Assembly: GCA_964517215.1 (NCBI GenBank)
Contig: CAZFBR010000001.1
Location: 1-64,000 of the forward strand
Direction: 5' to 3'
DNA from: CAZFBR01 sp035353495 [NCBI: uncultured bacterium]
Lineage (GTDB): Bacteria; DAOPZR01
Length of the DNA: 64,000 nucleotides
The position numbers were made by a program, and so were the translations under genes. The stretch's first letter is position 1. Each line of letters begins with the position of its first letter. The notes beneath the pieces are model-generated. The model ran no database searches. It was given only the letters and a program-made list of their open reading frames with translations, and had not been told where the DNA came from. Below are positions 25,287 through 32,206 of the stretch, piece after piece.

Positions 25287-26330
25287 CCGGCGCACGATGC
25301 CGGAGCGCGGGTCCGCAGTCAGGTTCATCCCGGAGAATGCCCAGAAGCGCGGCCATTCCCTGCCGGCGCTGGGATATTTGCGCTCCAGCGCGTTCGGCAA
25401 TTCCATGCCGGGCAAGTTGCGCAGCCGGTCGCGTTCAAACCGGCGCCGCACGTTCTGCAGATGGCGCTCCCAGTCGGGCCGCAGCGATTCCGGCAGTACG
25501 GTCTGCCGGTCCTTGTTCCCCTTGCCGGCGCGCATTGTGAGCACGCCGCGGTCGAAATCAACATCCGTGATGCGCAGCAACAGGCACTCCCGCAGTTGCA
25601 GTCCGCACCCGTAAATCATCCGTGCCATCAGCGCGGACATGCGGGGCATGCGCGTGGTTATCCTGCCGATTTCCGCATGCGTCAGCACCACCGGCAGTCG
25701 CCGCCGCTCCGGTGCGCGCACTGGAACCGTTTAGGTCGGTTGGATTGCGGCCGAGGCAGTGGCACAGGAAGAACAGCAGGGCATTGAAGGCCTGGTTCTG
25801 GGTTTTCGCAGACACCTGGCGTTCTCCTGCGATAAAAGACAGGTAATTGCGCACATCGGCGGAAGTCACTCCCTGCGGCGGCCGCTCATTGTGCCAGTGC
25901 CGGAACTGCCGCAGGTAGGCGAGGCAGGTTCTCCGTCTGCGGCGACAACTGCCTGATGCGGATGATACGCCGCATTTCCGCGACGACGGCATCCCAGCGC
26001 AGCACATCCGCCATCGACGGTACGGGGACCGATTCGGCGGCAGTGCGGTCTGCTGCCGGCGCGGAGGGCTGGCTGGCACGGTAATAGAGAAACAGGCGCA
26101 CGGTTTCCCCCTGCCTGTTTTACCTGCCATGGTGCCTTGATGCGTCCAAGTTCATCAAGGAATTGCTGCAGTTCCTGCGGGGCGTTGCCGCTGGCGGCAG
26201 GGACGTGGCGATACCGCAGGAACAAGTCGATCCAGTATTGATAGAATCTCAACTTCTTGTCAGGAACATGGTGGACTGTGAGGTAATTACCTACTGCGGC
26301 TTGTTCATCTGGTATCAGTGCTTGTCCCAT
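25287..26330 (-). pseudogene. intI: Integron integrase remnant, frameshifted and C-terminally truncated
   Basis: Minus-strand tyrosine recombinase of the IntI type, read in pieces. N-terminal part from ATG 26330 (GGGGA upstream): LRFYQYWIDLFLRYRH. The frame then changes near 26105, 25930 and 25735, with TCLAYLRQFRHWHNERPPQGVTSADVRNYLSFIAGERQVSAKTQNQAFNALLFFL split across frames. The last piece, LTHAEIGRI, MIYGCGLQLRECLLLRI, RAGKGNKDRQTVLPESL and ALERKYPSAGREWPRFWAF (the insertion typical of IntI), ends at DPRSGIVRR. The first catalytic Arg region is present; the C-terminal HxxR, second His and Tyr nucleophile are missing. It cannot be active as it stands. Confidence 0.88.
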
Positions 26331-26478
26331 AGTTATTCCCCTTTTTTGTGGATCAACCCTATACGGGTCTAATATACGGGCGCTGCATGATTTTCACCTC
26401 CGTTCAATATTATCCTCCCACTGCCATAACATCCTTTCCAGCAAATAATAACAGTATCTATAACATTTCATTAACCTA

Positions 26479-26507
26479 TTGACATTCAACCCACCCAGTG
26501 GTACAAT
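26479..26507 (+). promoter_or_regulatory. Integron cassette promoter Pc
   Basis: Consensus TTGACA (26479-26484), 17-base spacer, TACAAT (26502-26507), reading toward the cassettes. Confidence 0.82.
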
Positions 26508-26513
26508 CTAAAA

Positions 26514-26556
26514 ATACGCTGTTATTCTACGGTTCTGTACAATATGAATGTTAGGC
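26514..26556 (+). other. attI site with GTTAGGC core
   Basis: The recombination core GTTAGGC is at 26550-26556, preceded by GTTATTCTACGGTTCTGTAC. Adjacent to the start of intI and followed by the first cassette, as expected of attI. Confidence 0.72.
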
Positions 26557-26870
26557 AGTGGATAGAGATAGTGATGACTGCGGATGAAAAGATGGAATGG
26601 CCAATTTGGAAATGCACAGCATTGACCGTCATGTTGTGTGGTGCTCCGGTCTTTGCGTCACCTTTGGGGTTCTCAATAATATCGGTTTTGATTTGGATGC
26701 TGCTGATTATTATCTATGCCGGAATATTAAAAGTATTTGGTTCTAGTTTTGTGATAGAAGGCGCGATCATCGTACTTGTTATAGCGACTCTTGTTTTTGC
26801 GGGCGCGAAATATTTTACAAATAACCTTCAAGAACAACCCGCGCAACAAGAGATGACAAGCAATGCCTAA
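26544..26870 (+). CDS. Cassette-encoded small membrane protein
   Basis: 108 residues from ATG 26544. This start lies in attI, six bases before the crossover core, so the N-terminus would be provided by the platform; ATG 26574 (MTADEKMEW) is the internal alternative. Two to three hydrophobic segments (about 25-45, 45-63 and 68-88: FSIISVLIWMLLIIIYAGIL, VIEGAIIVLVIATLVFAGA). Short polar C-terminus (NNLQEQPAQQEMTSNA). No family recognised. First cassette after Pc, so well placed for expression. AT-rich relative to the chromosome. Its stop overlaps the attC start. Confidence 0.6.
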   Translation: MNVRQWIEIVMTADEKMEWPIWKCTALTVMLCGAPVFASPLGFSIISVLIWMLLIIIYAGILKVFGSSFVIEGAIIVLVIATLVFAGAKYFTNNLQEQPAQQEMTSNA

Positions 26871-26930
26871 CTTCGCGCCGCACCACGTTGGCGAAAGACG
26901 CGCCGACGCGGTGAGCGCTATTCGTTGGCA
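26865..26930 (+). repeat. attC site
   Basis: GCCTAAC (26865-26871) and GTTGGCA (26924-26930) are the R'' and R' cores; CTTCGCGCCG near the left end and CGGTGAGCGC near the right are typical of this attC type. Confidence 0.85.
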
Positions 26931-26943
26931 TCCAAGAAATCAC

Positions 26944-26972
26944 TTGACATATAACGTTATACGGTATATAAT
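26944..26972 (+). promoter_or_regulatory. Consensus higBA promoter with operator palindrome in the spacer
   Basis: Perfect TTGACA (26944-26949), 17-base spacer, perfect TATAAT (26967-26972). The 12-bp palindrome TATAACGTTATA (26950-26961) fills the spacer and is a likely HigA-binding operator. The expected start site falls at or next to the toxin ATG. Confidence 0.8.
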
Positions 26973-26978
26973 GGAATT

Positions 26979-27266
26979 ATGATAGAGGATTTCCGGTGCA
27001 AAGAAACCGAAAGGATCTTTCGGCGCGAGTATTCGCGGAAGTTGCCTGCTGGTATTCAGCGGGTTGCTTTGCGAAAATTACGAATGCTGAATCGGAGTTC
27101 GACCATCGAAGACCTCCGCGTTCCTCCGGGGAACCGGTTAGAAGCCCTTTCCGGCAATCGGAAAGGCGAACACAGCATTCGAATAAATGATCAATGGCGT
27201 ATTTGCTTTGTTTGGCGGAATGGTGACGCCCACGCCGTAGAGATCGTGGATTATCACAGGGGGTGA
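26979..27266 (+). CDS. higB: HigB-family mRNA-interferase toxin
   Basis: 95 residues from ATG 26979. Sequence follows the RelE/HigB fold: MIEDFRCKETERIFRREY, IQRVALRKLRMLN, LRVPPGNRLEALSGNRKGEHSIRINDQWRICFVW and a C-terminal VEIVDYHRG. HigB cleaves mRNA on the ribosome and is neutralised by HigA. The promoter's -10 ends six bases upstream, so the transcript may start at the ATG itself and be translated leaderless. Three bases separate it from higA. Toxin-first order is usual for HigBA, and such modules stabilise integron arrays. Confidence 0.93.
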   Translation: MIEDFRCKETERIFRREYSRKLPAGIQRVALRKLRMLNRSSTIEDLRVPPGNRLEALSGNRKGEHSIRINDQWRICFVWRNGDAHAVEIVDYHRG

Positions 27267-27269
27267 ACT

Positions 27270-27566
27270 ATGAAAAAGATTCCGGTTGTACATCCAGGCG
27301 AGATACTAAACGAGGAGTTTCTCAAGCCTCTGAACATCAGCCAAAACCAACTCGGCAAAGGACTCGGTGTATCCGCCCGAAGAATCAATGAAATCATCCA
27401 CGGCAAACGCGCCATCACAGCGGATACCGCACTAAGGCTATCTAGGTATTTTGGCAATTCCGCTAGTTTTTGGCTGGGTCTGCAAATGGACTACGAGCTC
27501 GATATGGCCGATGATGCCCTCGCCTCACGTATCAACAGGGAAGTCCAGCGCCTGAAGGTCGCATGA
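27270..27566 (+). CDS. higA: HigA-family antitoxin, HTH-XRE
   Basis: 98 residues from ATG 27270, three bases after higB. HigA signature: HPGEILNEEFLKPLNISQNQLGKGLGVSARRINEIIHGKRAITADTALRLSRYFGNSASFWLGLQ, an XRE helix-turn-helix with the characteristic FWLGLQ ending. It binds HigB and represses the shared promoter; the palindrome in the promoter spacer is the likely site. The following attC (27578-27642) shows that toxin and antitoxin move as one cassette. Confidence 0.95.
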   Translation: MKKIPVVHPGEILNEEFLKPLNISQNQLGKGLGVSARRINEIIHGKRAITADTALRLSRYFGNSASFWLGLQMDYELDMADDALASRINREVQRLKVA

Positions 27567-27577
27567 CGACACAGCGG

Positions 27578-27642
27578 TGCCAACTTCGCGTTGCGGCGCT
27601 TCGCCGCTGGCGCGGATCAACGCAGAGCGCTCATCGTTGGCC
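27578..27642 (+). repeat. attC site
   Basis: TGCCAACTTCGCG and GCGCTCATCGTTGGCC ends with the central TTCGCCGCTGGCGCGG stem. Close match, in opposite orientation, to the site at 14046-14110. Confidence 0.9.
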
Positions 27643-27674
27643 GTATGAAGACGACAATTAGATTATGAGATAAA

Positions 27675-27863
27675 ATGAAGAATTGATGAATTCGGAAATA
27701 CGGGCATTCTTACATCGTACGCGCGAGGCAAGTGGCTTCCGGACAAAAACGGAAAGGCGGAAATCGCCAGGTTGCGGCAGCATGCTCACTCGACCCTGCA
27801 AAAGAGTAAAAGGATAAACACAGTACCGCATCCCTTACGCACGGATCACAGAAAGCTCATCTG
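27675..27863 (+). pseudogene. Remnant of a CopG/BrnA-like antitoxin gene
   Basis: After attC a broken frame begins ATG-AAG-AAT then stops. One shifted frame then reads GILTSYARGKWLPDKNGKAEIARLRQHAHSTLQKSKRIN, which matches the N-terminal pattern of CopG-type antitoxins (ERGEW ... K.EIAR.RQYA..TL.K.KRINIRLS). The sequence diverges right after KRIN and stops at 27861-27863. The DNA-binding ribbon-helix-helix is therefore lost. No toxin partner or further attC is visible; it is probably a third, decayed cassette. Matched by eye only. Confidence 0.45.
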
Positions 27864-27892
27864 TTGACGCAATGTAAAAACTGTGATAAAAT
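27864..27892 (+). promoter_or_regulatory. Promoter for tRNA-Cys
   Basis: TTGACG (27864-27869), 17-base spacer, TAAAAT (27887-27892). No protein gene is supported between here and the tRNA. Confidence 0.6.
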
Positions 27893-27978
27893 CAATGATT
27901 GTACGGGTCGTGGTGTCGCTGCCCGGGCCGCTGGTCGGCCGGCGGGCGGCGGCGGTTTATCCCGCGACAGCGTAACGA

Positions 27979-28054
27979 GGCGGCGTAGCCAAGTGGCTAA
28001 GGCGACGGTTTGCAAAACCGTTATTCACCGGTTCAACTCCGGTCGCCGCCTCCA
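27979..28054 (+). tRNA. tRNA-Cys (anticodon GCA)
   Basis: Acceptor GGCGGCG pairs with CGCCGCC; anticodon arm ACGGT-TTGCAAA-ACCGT; T-loop GTTCAAC; encoded CCA at 28052-28054, followed by a run of six T. Confidence 0.95.
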
Positions 28055-28079
28055 TTTTTTGCAAGGAGTTTCCCAACTC

Positions 28080-28667
28080 ATGACTGACGAAGGCCGTCGC
28101 GTCTATTCCAATAGCGAACGCGAAAAGATGGACCGCGGACAGAGTTTGATCCCGGATCTGGTGGAAAGCTTGTGGGTGGAGAAGCGCCGCCTGTATGCCC
28201 TGCGCGAGCTGCTGGTCAAGAACAACGTTGCCACCGCGCTGGAGCTGATCAATGACCTGCTGAAAATCAAGCAGGCGCGCGCGGACCGCAAACGGCCGCC
28301 GTTGTGGATGCAGTTTACCACCAGCGACGGCGTGCTGGTGGCGCGCGGCCAGACCACCGGCTACAATGAAAACGGGCTGGGGGCGCGAGTCGACTTTTTC
28401 TGGCAGGACAAGACCGCCTCCACCAAGGCCTCGGACCTGGCGGAACGGCCGGGCACGGTGGTGCTGTACTGCCCGCCCGGCGAATACTATCCGTACCCGC
28501 TGCCGGCAAAGCTGCTGCGGGTCGAGGCCTGCAATTCGCTGGAGCGCAAACAGGCGTTCGTTGCCATCGAGTTCACCCCGCCCATCATGAGCGACCTGCT
28601 TGAGGCGCTCACCGATTGGGCGGAGCAATGCGAGCGCTATCAGGCGCAGCAGCACGAAGGCAAGTAA
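28080..28667 (+). CDS. PilZ-like / flagellar-brake-like regulatory protein
   Basis: 195 residues from ATG 28080; AAGGAG lies 11 bases upstream, just after tRNA-Cys. The first 70 residues are charged and helical (SLWVEKRRLYALRELLVKNN, LELINDLLKIKQARAD). The C-terminal half is a beta-rich domain (LWMQFTTSDGVLVARGQTTGYNENGLGARVDFFW, VVLYCPPGEYYPYPLPAKLLRVE, FVAIEFTPPIMSDLLEALTDW) that resembles PilZ domains but lacks a clear RxxxR. Function unknown; a nucleotide-binding or degenerate PilZ role is a guess. The upstream in-frame extension runs through the tRNA and is not used. Confidence 0.55.
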   Translation: MTDEGRRVYSNSEREKMDRGQSLIPDLVESLWVEKRRLYALRELLVKNNVATALELINDLLKIKQARADRKRPPLWMQFTTSDGVLVARGQTTGYNENGLGARVDFFWQDKTASTKASDLAERPGTVVLYCPPGEYYPYPLPAKLLRVEACNSLERKQAFVAIEFTPPIMSDLLEALTDWAEQCERYQAQQHEGK

Positions 28668-28669
28668 CC

Positions 28670-28912
28670 ATGTCCACCCGCGGGCTCTTAGCTCAATGGT
28701 TAGAGCATCGGACTCATAATCCGGCGGTTCTGGGTTCAAGTCCCGGAGGGCCCACCACTTTCGCCAGTGCCGTCCGCCTGCTGTCGTTCGCCCTGGTGGC
28801 GGTGCTGCTCGCTGCCGTCGCCGTCGCGGTCAGCACCATGGTGCCGGAGAACGGCGTCCGCACCACCGCCTCGAAGTACGCTGTTTCCAAAGACGATACC
28901 CCCTACGCCTGA
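28670..28912 (+). CDS. Possible small membrane protein frame overlapping a tRNA gene
   Basis: An open frame from ATG 28670 runs straight through tRNA-CAU (whose translation LLAQWLEHRTHNPAVLGSSPGGP is a known annotation artefact) into about 48 further codons. That part has a clear membrane helix (LLSFALVAVLLAAVAVAVSTMV) and a polar tail (ENGVRTTASKYAVSKDDTPYA). There is no good start codon between the tRNA and the helix, so either an unusual start is used or the frame is chance. Listed because helix-plus-tail structure is not typical of noise. Confidence 0.3.
   Translation: MSTRGLLAQWLEHRTHNPAVLGSSPGGPTTFASAVRLLSFALVAVLLAAVAVAVSTMVPENGVRTTASKYAVSKDDTPYA
28682..28757 (+). tRNA. tRNA with CAU anticodon (elongator Met or Ile2)
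   Basis: Acceptor GGGCTCT pairs with AGGGCCC; anticodon arm TCGGA-CTCATAA-TCCGG gives CAT; T-loop GTTCAAG; encoded CCA. Not an initiator (G1-C72 is paired). Whether the C34 is modified to lysidine (Ile2) cannot be read from DNA. Confidence 0.93.
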
Positions 28913-28925
28913 TCCCCCGCCGGGT

Positions 28926-28955
28926 TTGCGCTCCCTGCCGGCATAATGGTATTAT
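28926..28955 (+). promoter_or_regulatory. Probable promoter for mlaF-mlaD
   Basis: TTGCGC (28926-28931), 18-base spacer, TATTAT (28950-28955), followed by GGAGGG at 28963-28968. Confidence 0.5.
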
Positions 28956-28976
28956 CCCCACCGGAGGGCGTGTATT

Positions 28977-29738
28977 GTGGCGATGCTCGAAATGGCCGGG
29001 GTGTATACCACGCTGGAGCACAAGGAAGTGCTGCGCGGTGTCAGCTTTTCCGTCGCTGACGGCGAAACCCTGGTCATCATCGGCCGGAGCGGCACCGGCA
29101 AGAGCGTCATCCTCAAGCATCTCATCGGCCTGATGCATCCGGACCGCGGCGCCATTTTTGTCGGCGGGACCGATATTGCCGCCTTGCGCGGCCCGGCGCT
29201 GCGCACCGCCTGCCGCCCGGTGGCGATGCTGTTCCAGAACGGCGCGCTGTTCGATTCGCTGCGGGTGTGGGAAAACGTCGGCTTTCACCTGCTCGAGAAT
29301 CTTGACCGCCCGGTGGCGGAGGTGCAGCGGGTGGTGCGCGAAAAGCTGGCGCTGGTCGACCTGCACGGCGTCGAGCAGCTCATGCCGGCGGAACTGTCGG
29401 GCGGCATGCGCAAGCGGGTGGCGCTGGCGCGGACGCTGGCACTGGAACCGCGGGTGCTGCTGTGGGATGAACCGACGTCGGGGCTTGATCCGGTGACGTC
29501 GGACATCATCAACCGGCTGATCGTGCGCACGCGCGAGCAGCTCGGCCTGACGTCGGTGGTCGTCACCCACGACATGACCAGCGCCTACCAGGTCGGGCAG
29601 CGGATCGCCATGCTGCATGCAGGACGCATTCACACCATCGGCACCCCGGACCGCATCCGCGCCACCACGGATCCGGTGGTGCGGCGGTTTATCACCGGCG
29701 ATGCCAGCGATCTGGTCGCCGCCGGGAACGGGGAATAG
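28977..29738 (+). CDS. mlaF: MlaF-type ABC transporter ATP-binding protein
   Basis: 253 residues from GTG 28977, eight bases after GGAGGG. Walker A GRSGTGKS (36-43), signature LSGGMRKRVALARTLA near 139, Walker B VLLWDEPTSGLDP, and switch VVVTHDM. The sequence follows the MlaF/YrbF subfamily (KSVILKHLIGLMHPDRG). It energises lipid movement between inner and outer membrane with an MlaE permease and MlaD. The MCE-domain gene follows after three bases, but no MlaE permease gene is present in this window, though it normally lies between them or upstream. Confidence 0.92.
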   Translation: MAMLEMAGVYTTLEHKEVLRGVSFSVADGETLVIIGRSGTGKSVILKHLIGLMHPDRGAIFVGGTDIAALRGPALRTACRPVAMLFQNGALFDSLRVWENVGFHLLENLDRPVAEVQRVVREKLALVDLHGVEQLMPAELSGGMRKRVALARTLALEPRVLLWDEPTSGLDPVTSDIINRLIVRTREQLGLTSVVVTHDMTSAYQVGQRIAMLHAGRIHTIGTPDRIRATTDPVVRRFITGDASDLVAAGNGE

Positions 29739-29741
29739 GTC

Positions 29742-30830
29742 ATGGACGAACAGCACCAGTTGAAAGTCGGCATCACGGTGATCGTCGGGTTCATCCTGCT
29801 GGCCGCGATCATCTTCATGGTCAGTGATTTCCACCTGCTGACGCCGGGCTCGACCTTTTTCGTCACCTTCAACTTCGCCAACGGCCTCGCCGAGGGCGCC
29901 CCGGTCATGGTCGCCGGCGTCGAGGTGGGAACGGTCGAGGCGATTGATTTTGTCACCGACAACCAGGGCAACACCCGGGTGCAGCTGACGGTGTGGGTCA
30001 ACCGCCGCGCGCGGGTGTTCCGCAACTCCAAGGCCTTCATCAACACCCTCGGCCTGATGGGGGAGAAATACCTCGAAATCACCACCGGCGAAGGCGGGGA
30101 GCAGCCCATCCGCGAAGGGGATGTGCTGGCCGGCACGGACCCGATCCGCCAGGACGAGATCCTGTCGCGCGGGGCGGAACTGGTGCGCGAATTCCAGTCG
30201 TCGGTGGCGGCGGTGAACTCCATTCTCGGCGAGGCGGGCACCCGCGACGACATCCGCAACACCCTGCACAACATGAACAACATCTCGCGGCGGATCGACA
30301 GCATCATCGAGAAGAACGAGGGGAGCATCAACACCTCGCTGGCCAACTTCGGCCAGGCGTCGACGCGCCTCAACAGCACGGTGCAGACCTTCGACCGCAT
30401 GATCACCGGCAACGAAAAGGGGCTGACCGAGTCGATCCAGAATTTTTCCACCGGGATCGGCGAACTGCGCCTGATGGTCAGCGAAAACCGCCCCGGCCTG
30501 ACCCGCGCGGTGCAGGACTTCCAGACCTTCTCGGGCGACCTGGCGGCCCTCACCCACGGCAACCGCGCCACCCTCGGCACAACCATCACCAACGTCGGCG
30601 AGGCGAGCGGCAACCTCAAGGGGGTGCTGGAGAAGATGGATGCGGTGCTGACCCGGATCAACAGCACCCAGGGCACGCTGGGCATGCTGCTCAACGATGC
30701 GACGGTGGGGAACAACCTGCGCAAGTCGTCGCAGGACCTGCGCGAGATGATCGCCTACGTCAAGTACCGGCCCTGGCTGCTCTACCGCAGCAGCGACGAG
30801 CCGCTCCGATACGGCACGGAAGAGCCATGA
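29742..30830 (+). CDS. mlaD: MlaD/MCE-domain lipid-transport protein
   Basis: 362 residues, longer than E. coli MlaD. N-terminal membrane anchor (about 8-28, VGITVIVGFILLAAIIFMVS), then an MCE domain (about 38-118: FANGLAEGAPVMVAGVEVGTVEAIDF, FINTLGLMGEKYLEITTG). A long helical region follows (about 140-340), probably forming a hexameric tube like other long MCE proteins. A phospholipid channel subunit in the inner membrane reaching into the periplasm. Its stop overlaps radA (ATGA), a fusion of envelope and DNA-repair genes in one operon. Confidence 0.92.
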   Translation: MDEQHQLKVGITVIVGFILLAAIIFMVSDFHLLTPGSTFFVTFNFANGLAEGAPVMVAGVEVGTVEAIDFVTDNQGNTRVQLTVWVNRRARVFRNSKAFINTLGLMGEKYLEITTGEGGEQPIREGDVLAGTDPIRQDEILSRGAELVREFQSSVAAVNSILGEAGTRDDIRNTLHNMNNISRRIDSIIEKNEGSINTSLANFGQASTRLNSTVQTFDRMITGNEKGLTESIQNFSTGIGELRLMVSENRPGLTRAVQDFQTFSGDLAALTHGNRATLGTTITNVGEASGNLKGVLEKMDAVLTRINSTQGTLGMLLNDATVGNNLRKSSQDLREMIAYVKYRPWLLYRSSDEPLRYGTEEP

Positions 30831-32206
30831 CCGCCAAAAAGGCGCGGGTTGCATTCTTCTGCAGCGACTGCGGCGCCACGGCGCCCGGCTGGCTGGGCCG
30901 CTGTCCCGGCTGCGGCAAGTTCAACACCATGGTCGAGGCGCCGGCCGCGGCCGCGCCGCATCGCGCCCGCGCCGCGGAACGGCCGGCCGCGCGGGCGCTG
31001 ACCCTCAGCCAGATCCCCGCCGACCAGCTGGACCGCTGGGACACCGGCTTCGGCGAGCTCAATCGCGTGCTGGGCGGCGGGCTGGTCCCCGGCTCGCTGG
31101 TGCTCATCGGCGGCAGTCCGGGGATCGGCAAGAGCACGCTGCTGCTGCAGGCGGCGGCGGCGCTGGCCGGGCGCGGCAAACAGGTCCTCTACGCCACCGG
31201 CGAGGAATCGGCCGGCCAGCTGGCGCTGCGCGCGCGGCGGCTCGGCATTGCGGATCCGCGCCTGCGCGTCATCGCCGAAAGCGACCTGGCGCAGATTTTT
31301 TCCGCCGCGGACGGCTGCGAGCTGCTGGTGCTCGATTCCATCCAGGCGGTGTTCCATCCCGACGTGCCCGCGCTGCCCGGCACGGTCAGCCAGATCCGCG
31401 AATGCACCGCGCAGCTGGTGGACTGGGCCAAGCCGCGCAACACGGCGGTGTTCATCGTCGGACACGTCACCAAGGAGGGCGCGCTGGCGGGCCCGCGGCT
31501 GCTCGAGCACATGGTGGACACGGTGCTCTATTTCGACAGCGACCAGCAGCTGTTCCACCGCATCATCCGCGCGGTCAAGAACCGCTTCGGCGCCACCAAT
31601 GAACTCGGCATCTTCCGCATGGTCGAGGGCGGGCTGGAGGAGGTCAGCAACCCGTCCGACCTGTTCATCAACCAGCGCCCGGAACCGATTGCCGGGACCG
31701 CGGTGGCGGCGGTGATGTCCGGTTCCCGCCCGCTGCTGTGTGAAGTGCAGGCCCTGGGCGTGCCCACGGTCTTCGGCAATCCGCGGCGGGTGGCGTCGGG
31801 CATCGACTACAACCGCCTGCTGATGATCCTTGCCGTGCTCGAACGCCGGGCCGGCATCCCCGTCAGCACCCGTGATATCTACGTGTCAGTCACCGGCGGG
31901 CTGCGGGTCAGCGACGATCCGGGCGCGGACCTGGCGGTGGCGCTGGCCGTGGTTTCGCACCTGCGCGACCGGCCGCTGCCGGTCGGGCTGGCCGCCATCG
32001 GTGAACTGGCGCTGTCGGGCGAGATCCTGCCCGTGCTCGGCGGCGAGACCCGGCTGCGGGAAAGCGCCAAACTCGGGTATACCCGCGCGGTCGGACCCGC
32101 GCGGCACATGGGCGACAAGCATCCGCTCCCGTATGCAGGAGCGTATAATCTGCACGCGGCCCTGGCGGCCGCGGAACTGTTGACGAAAGGAGGTACCGAC
32201 GCATGA
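30827..32206 (+). CDS. radA: DNA repair protein RadA (Sms)
   Basis: 459 residues from ATG 30827. Zinc finger CSDCGATAPGWLGRCPGC at about 13-30, Walker A GGSPGIGKST near 95-104, RadA-specific KNRFG at 251-255 in VKNRFGATNELGIFRM, and a C-terminal Lon-like domain (VSVTGGLRVSDDPGADLAVALA). RadA is a DnaB-like helicase that extends branch migration in homologous recombination. Ends by ATGA overlap with the PIN/TRAM gene; radA next to a YacL-type gene is also seen in Bacillus-like genomes. Confidence 0.97.
   Translation: MTAKKARVAFFCSDCGATAPGWLGRCPGCGKFNTMVEAPAAAAPHRARAAERPAARALTLSQIPADQLDRWDTGFGELNRVLGGGLVPGSLVLIGGSPGIGKSTLLLQAAAALAGRGKQVLYATGEESAGQLALRARRLGIADPRLRVIAESDLAQIFSAADGCELLVLDSIQAVFHPDVPALPGTVSQIRECTAQLVDWAKPRNTAVFIVGHVTKEGALAGPRLLEHMVDTVLYFDSDQQLFHRIIRAVKNRFGATNELGIFRMVEGGLEEVSNPSDLFINQRPEPIAGTAVAAVMSGSRPLLCEVQALGVPTVFGNPRRVASGIDYNRLLMILAVLERRAGIPVSTRDIYVSVTGGLRVSDDPGADLAVALAVVSHLRDRPLPVGLAAIGELALSGEILPVLGGETRLRESAKLGYTRAVGPARHMGDKHPLPYAGAYNLHAALAAAELLTKGGTDA

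Larger units (their letters stand above)
25287..27863 (+). mobile_element. Decayed integron: intI remnant, attI, Pc, two complete cassettes and one remnant
   Basis: Classic layout: intI on the minus strand diverges from plus-strand cassettes, with the Pc promoter and attI core between them. Two attC sites (26865-26930 and 27578-27642) close a membrane-protein cassette and a higBA cassette. A frameshifted antitoxin follows without a third attC. The left end abuts the lipoprotein gene. attC type matches the array at 8475-14110, but in the opposite orientation. Confidence 0.85.

Noticed and set aside
27864-28079. N-terminal extension of the PilZ-like gene from 27864
   Set aside because: The extension runs through the whole of tRNA-Cys and its peptide is low-complexity; ATG 28080 follows an AAGGAG.
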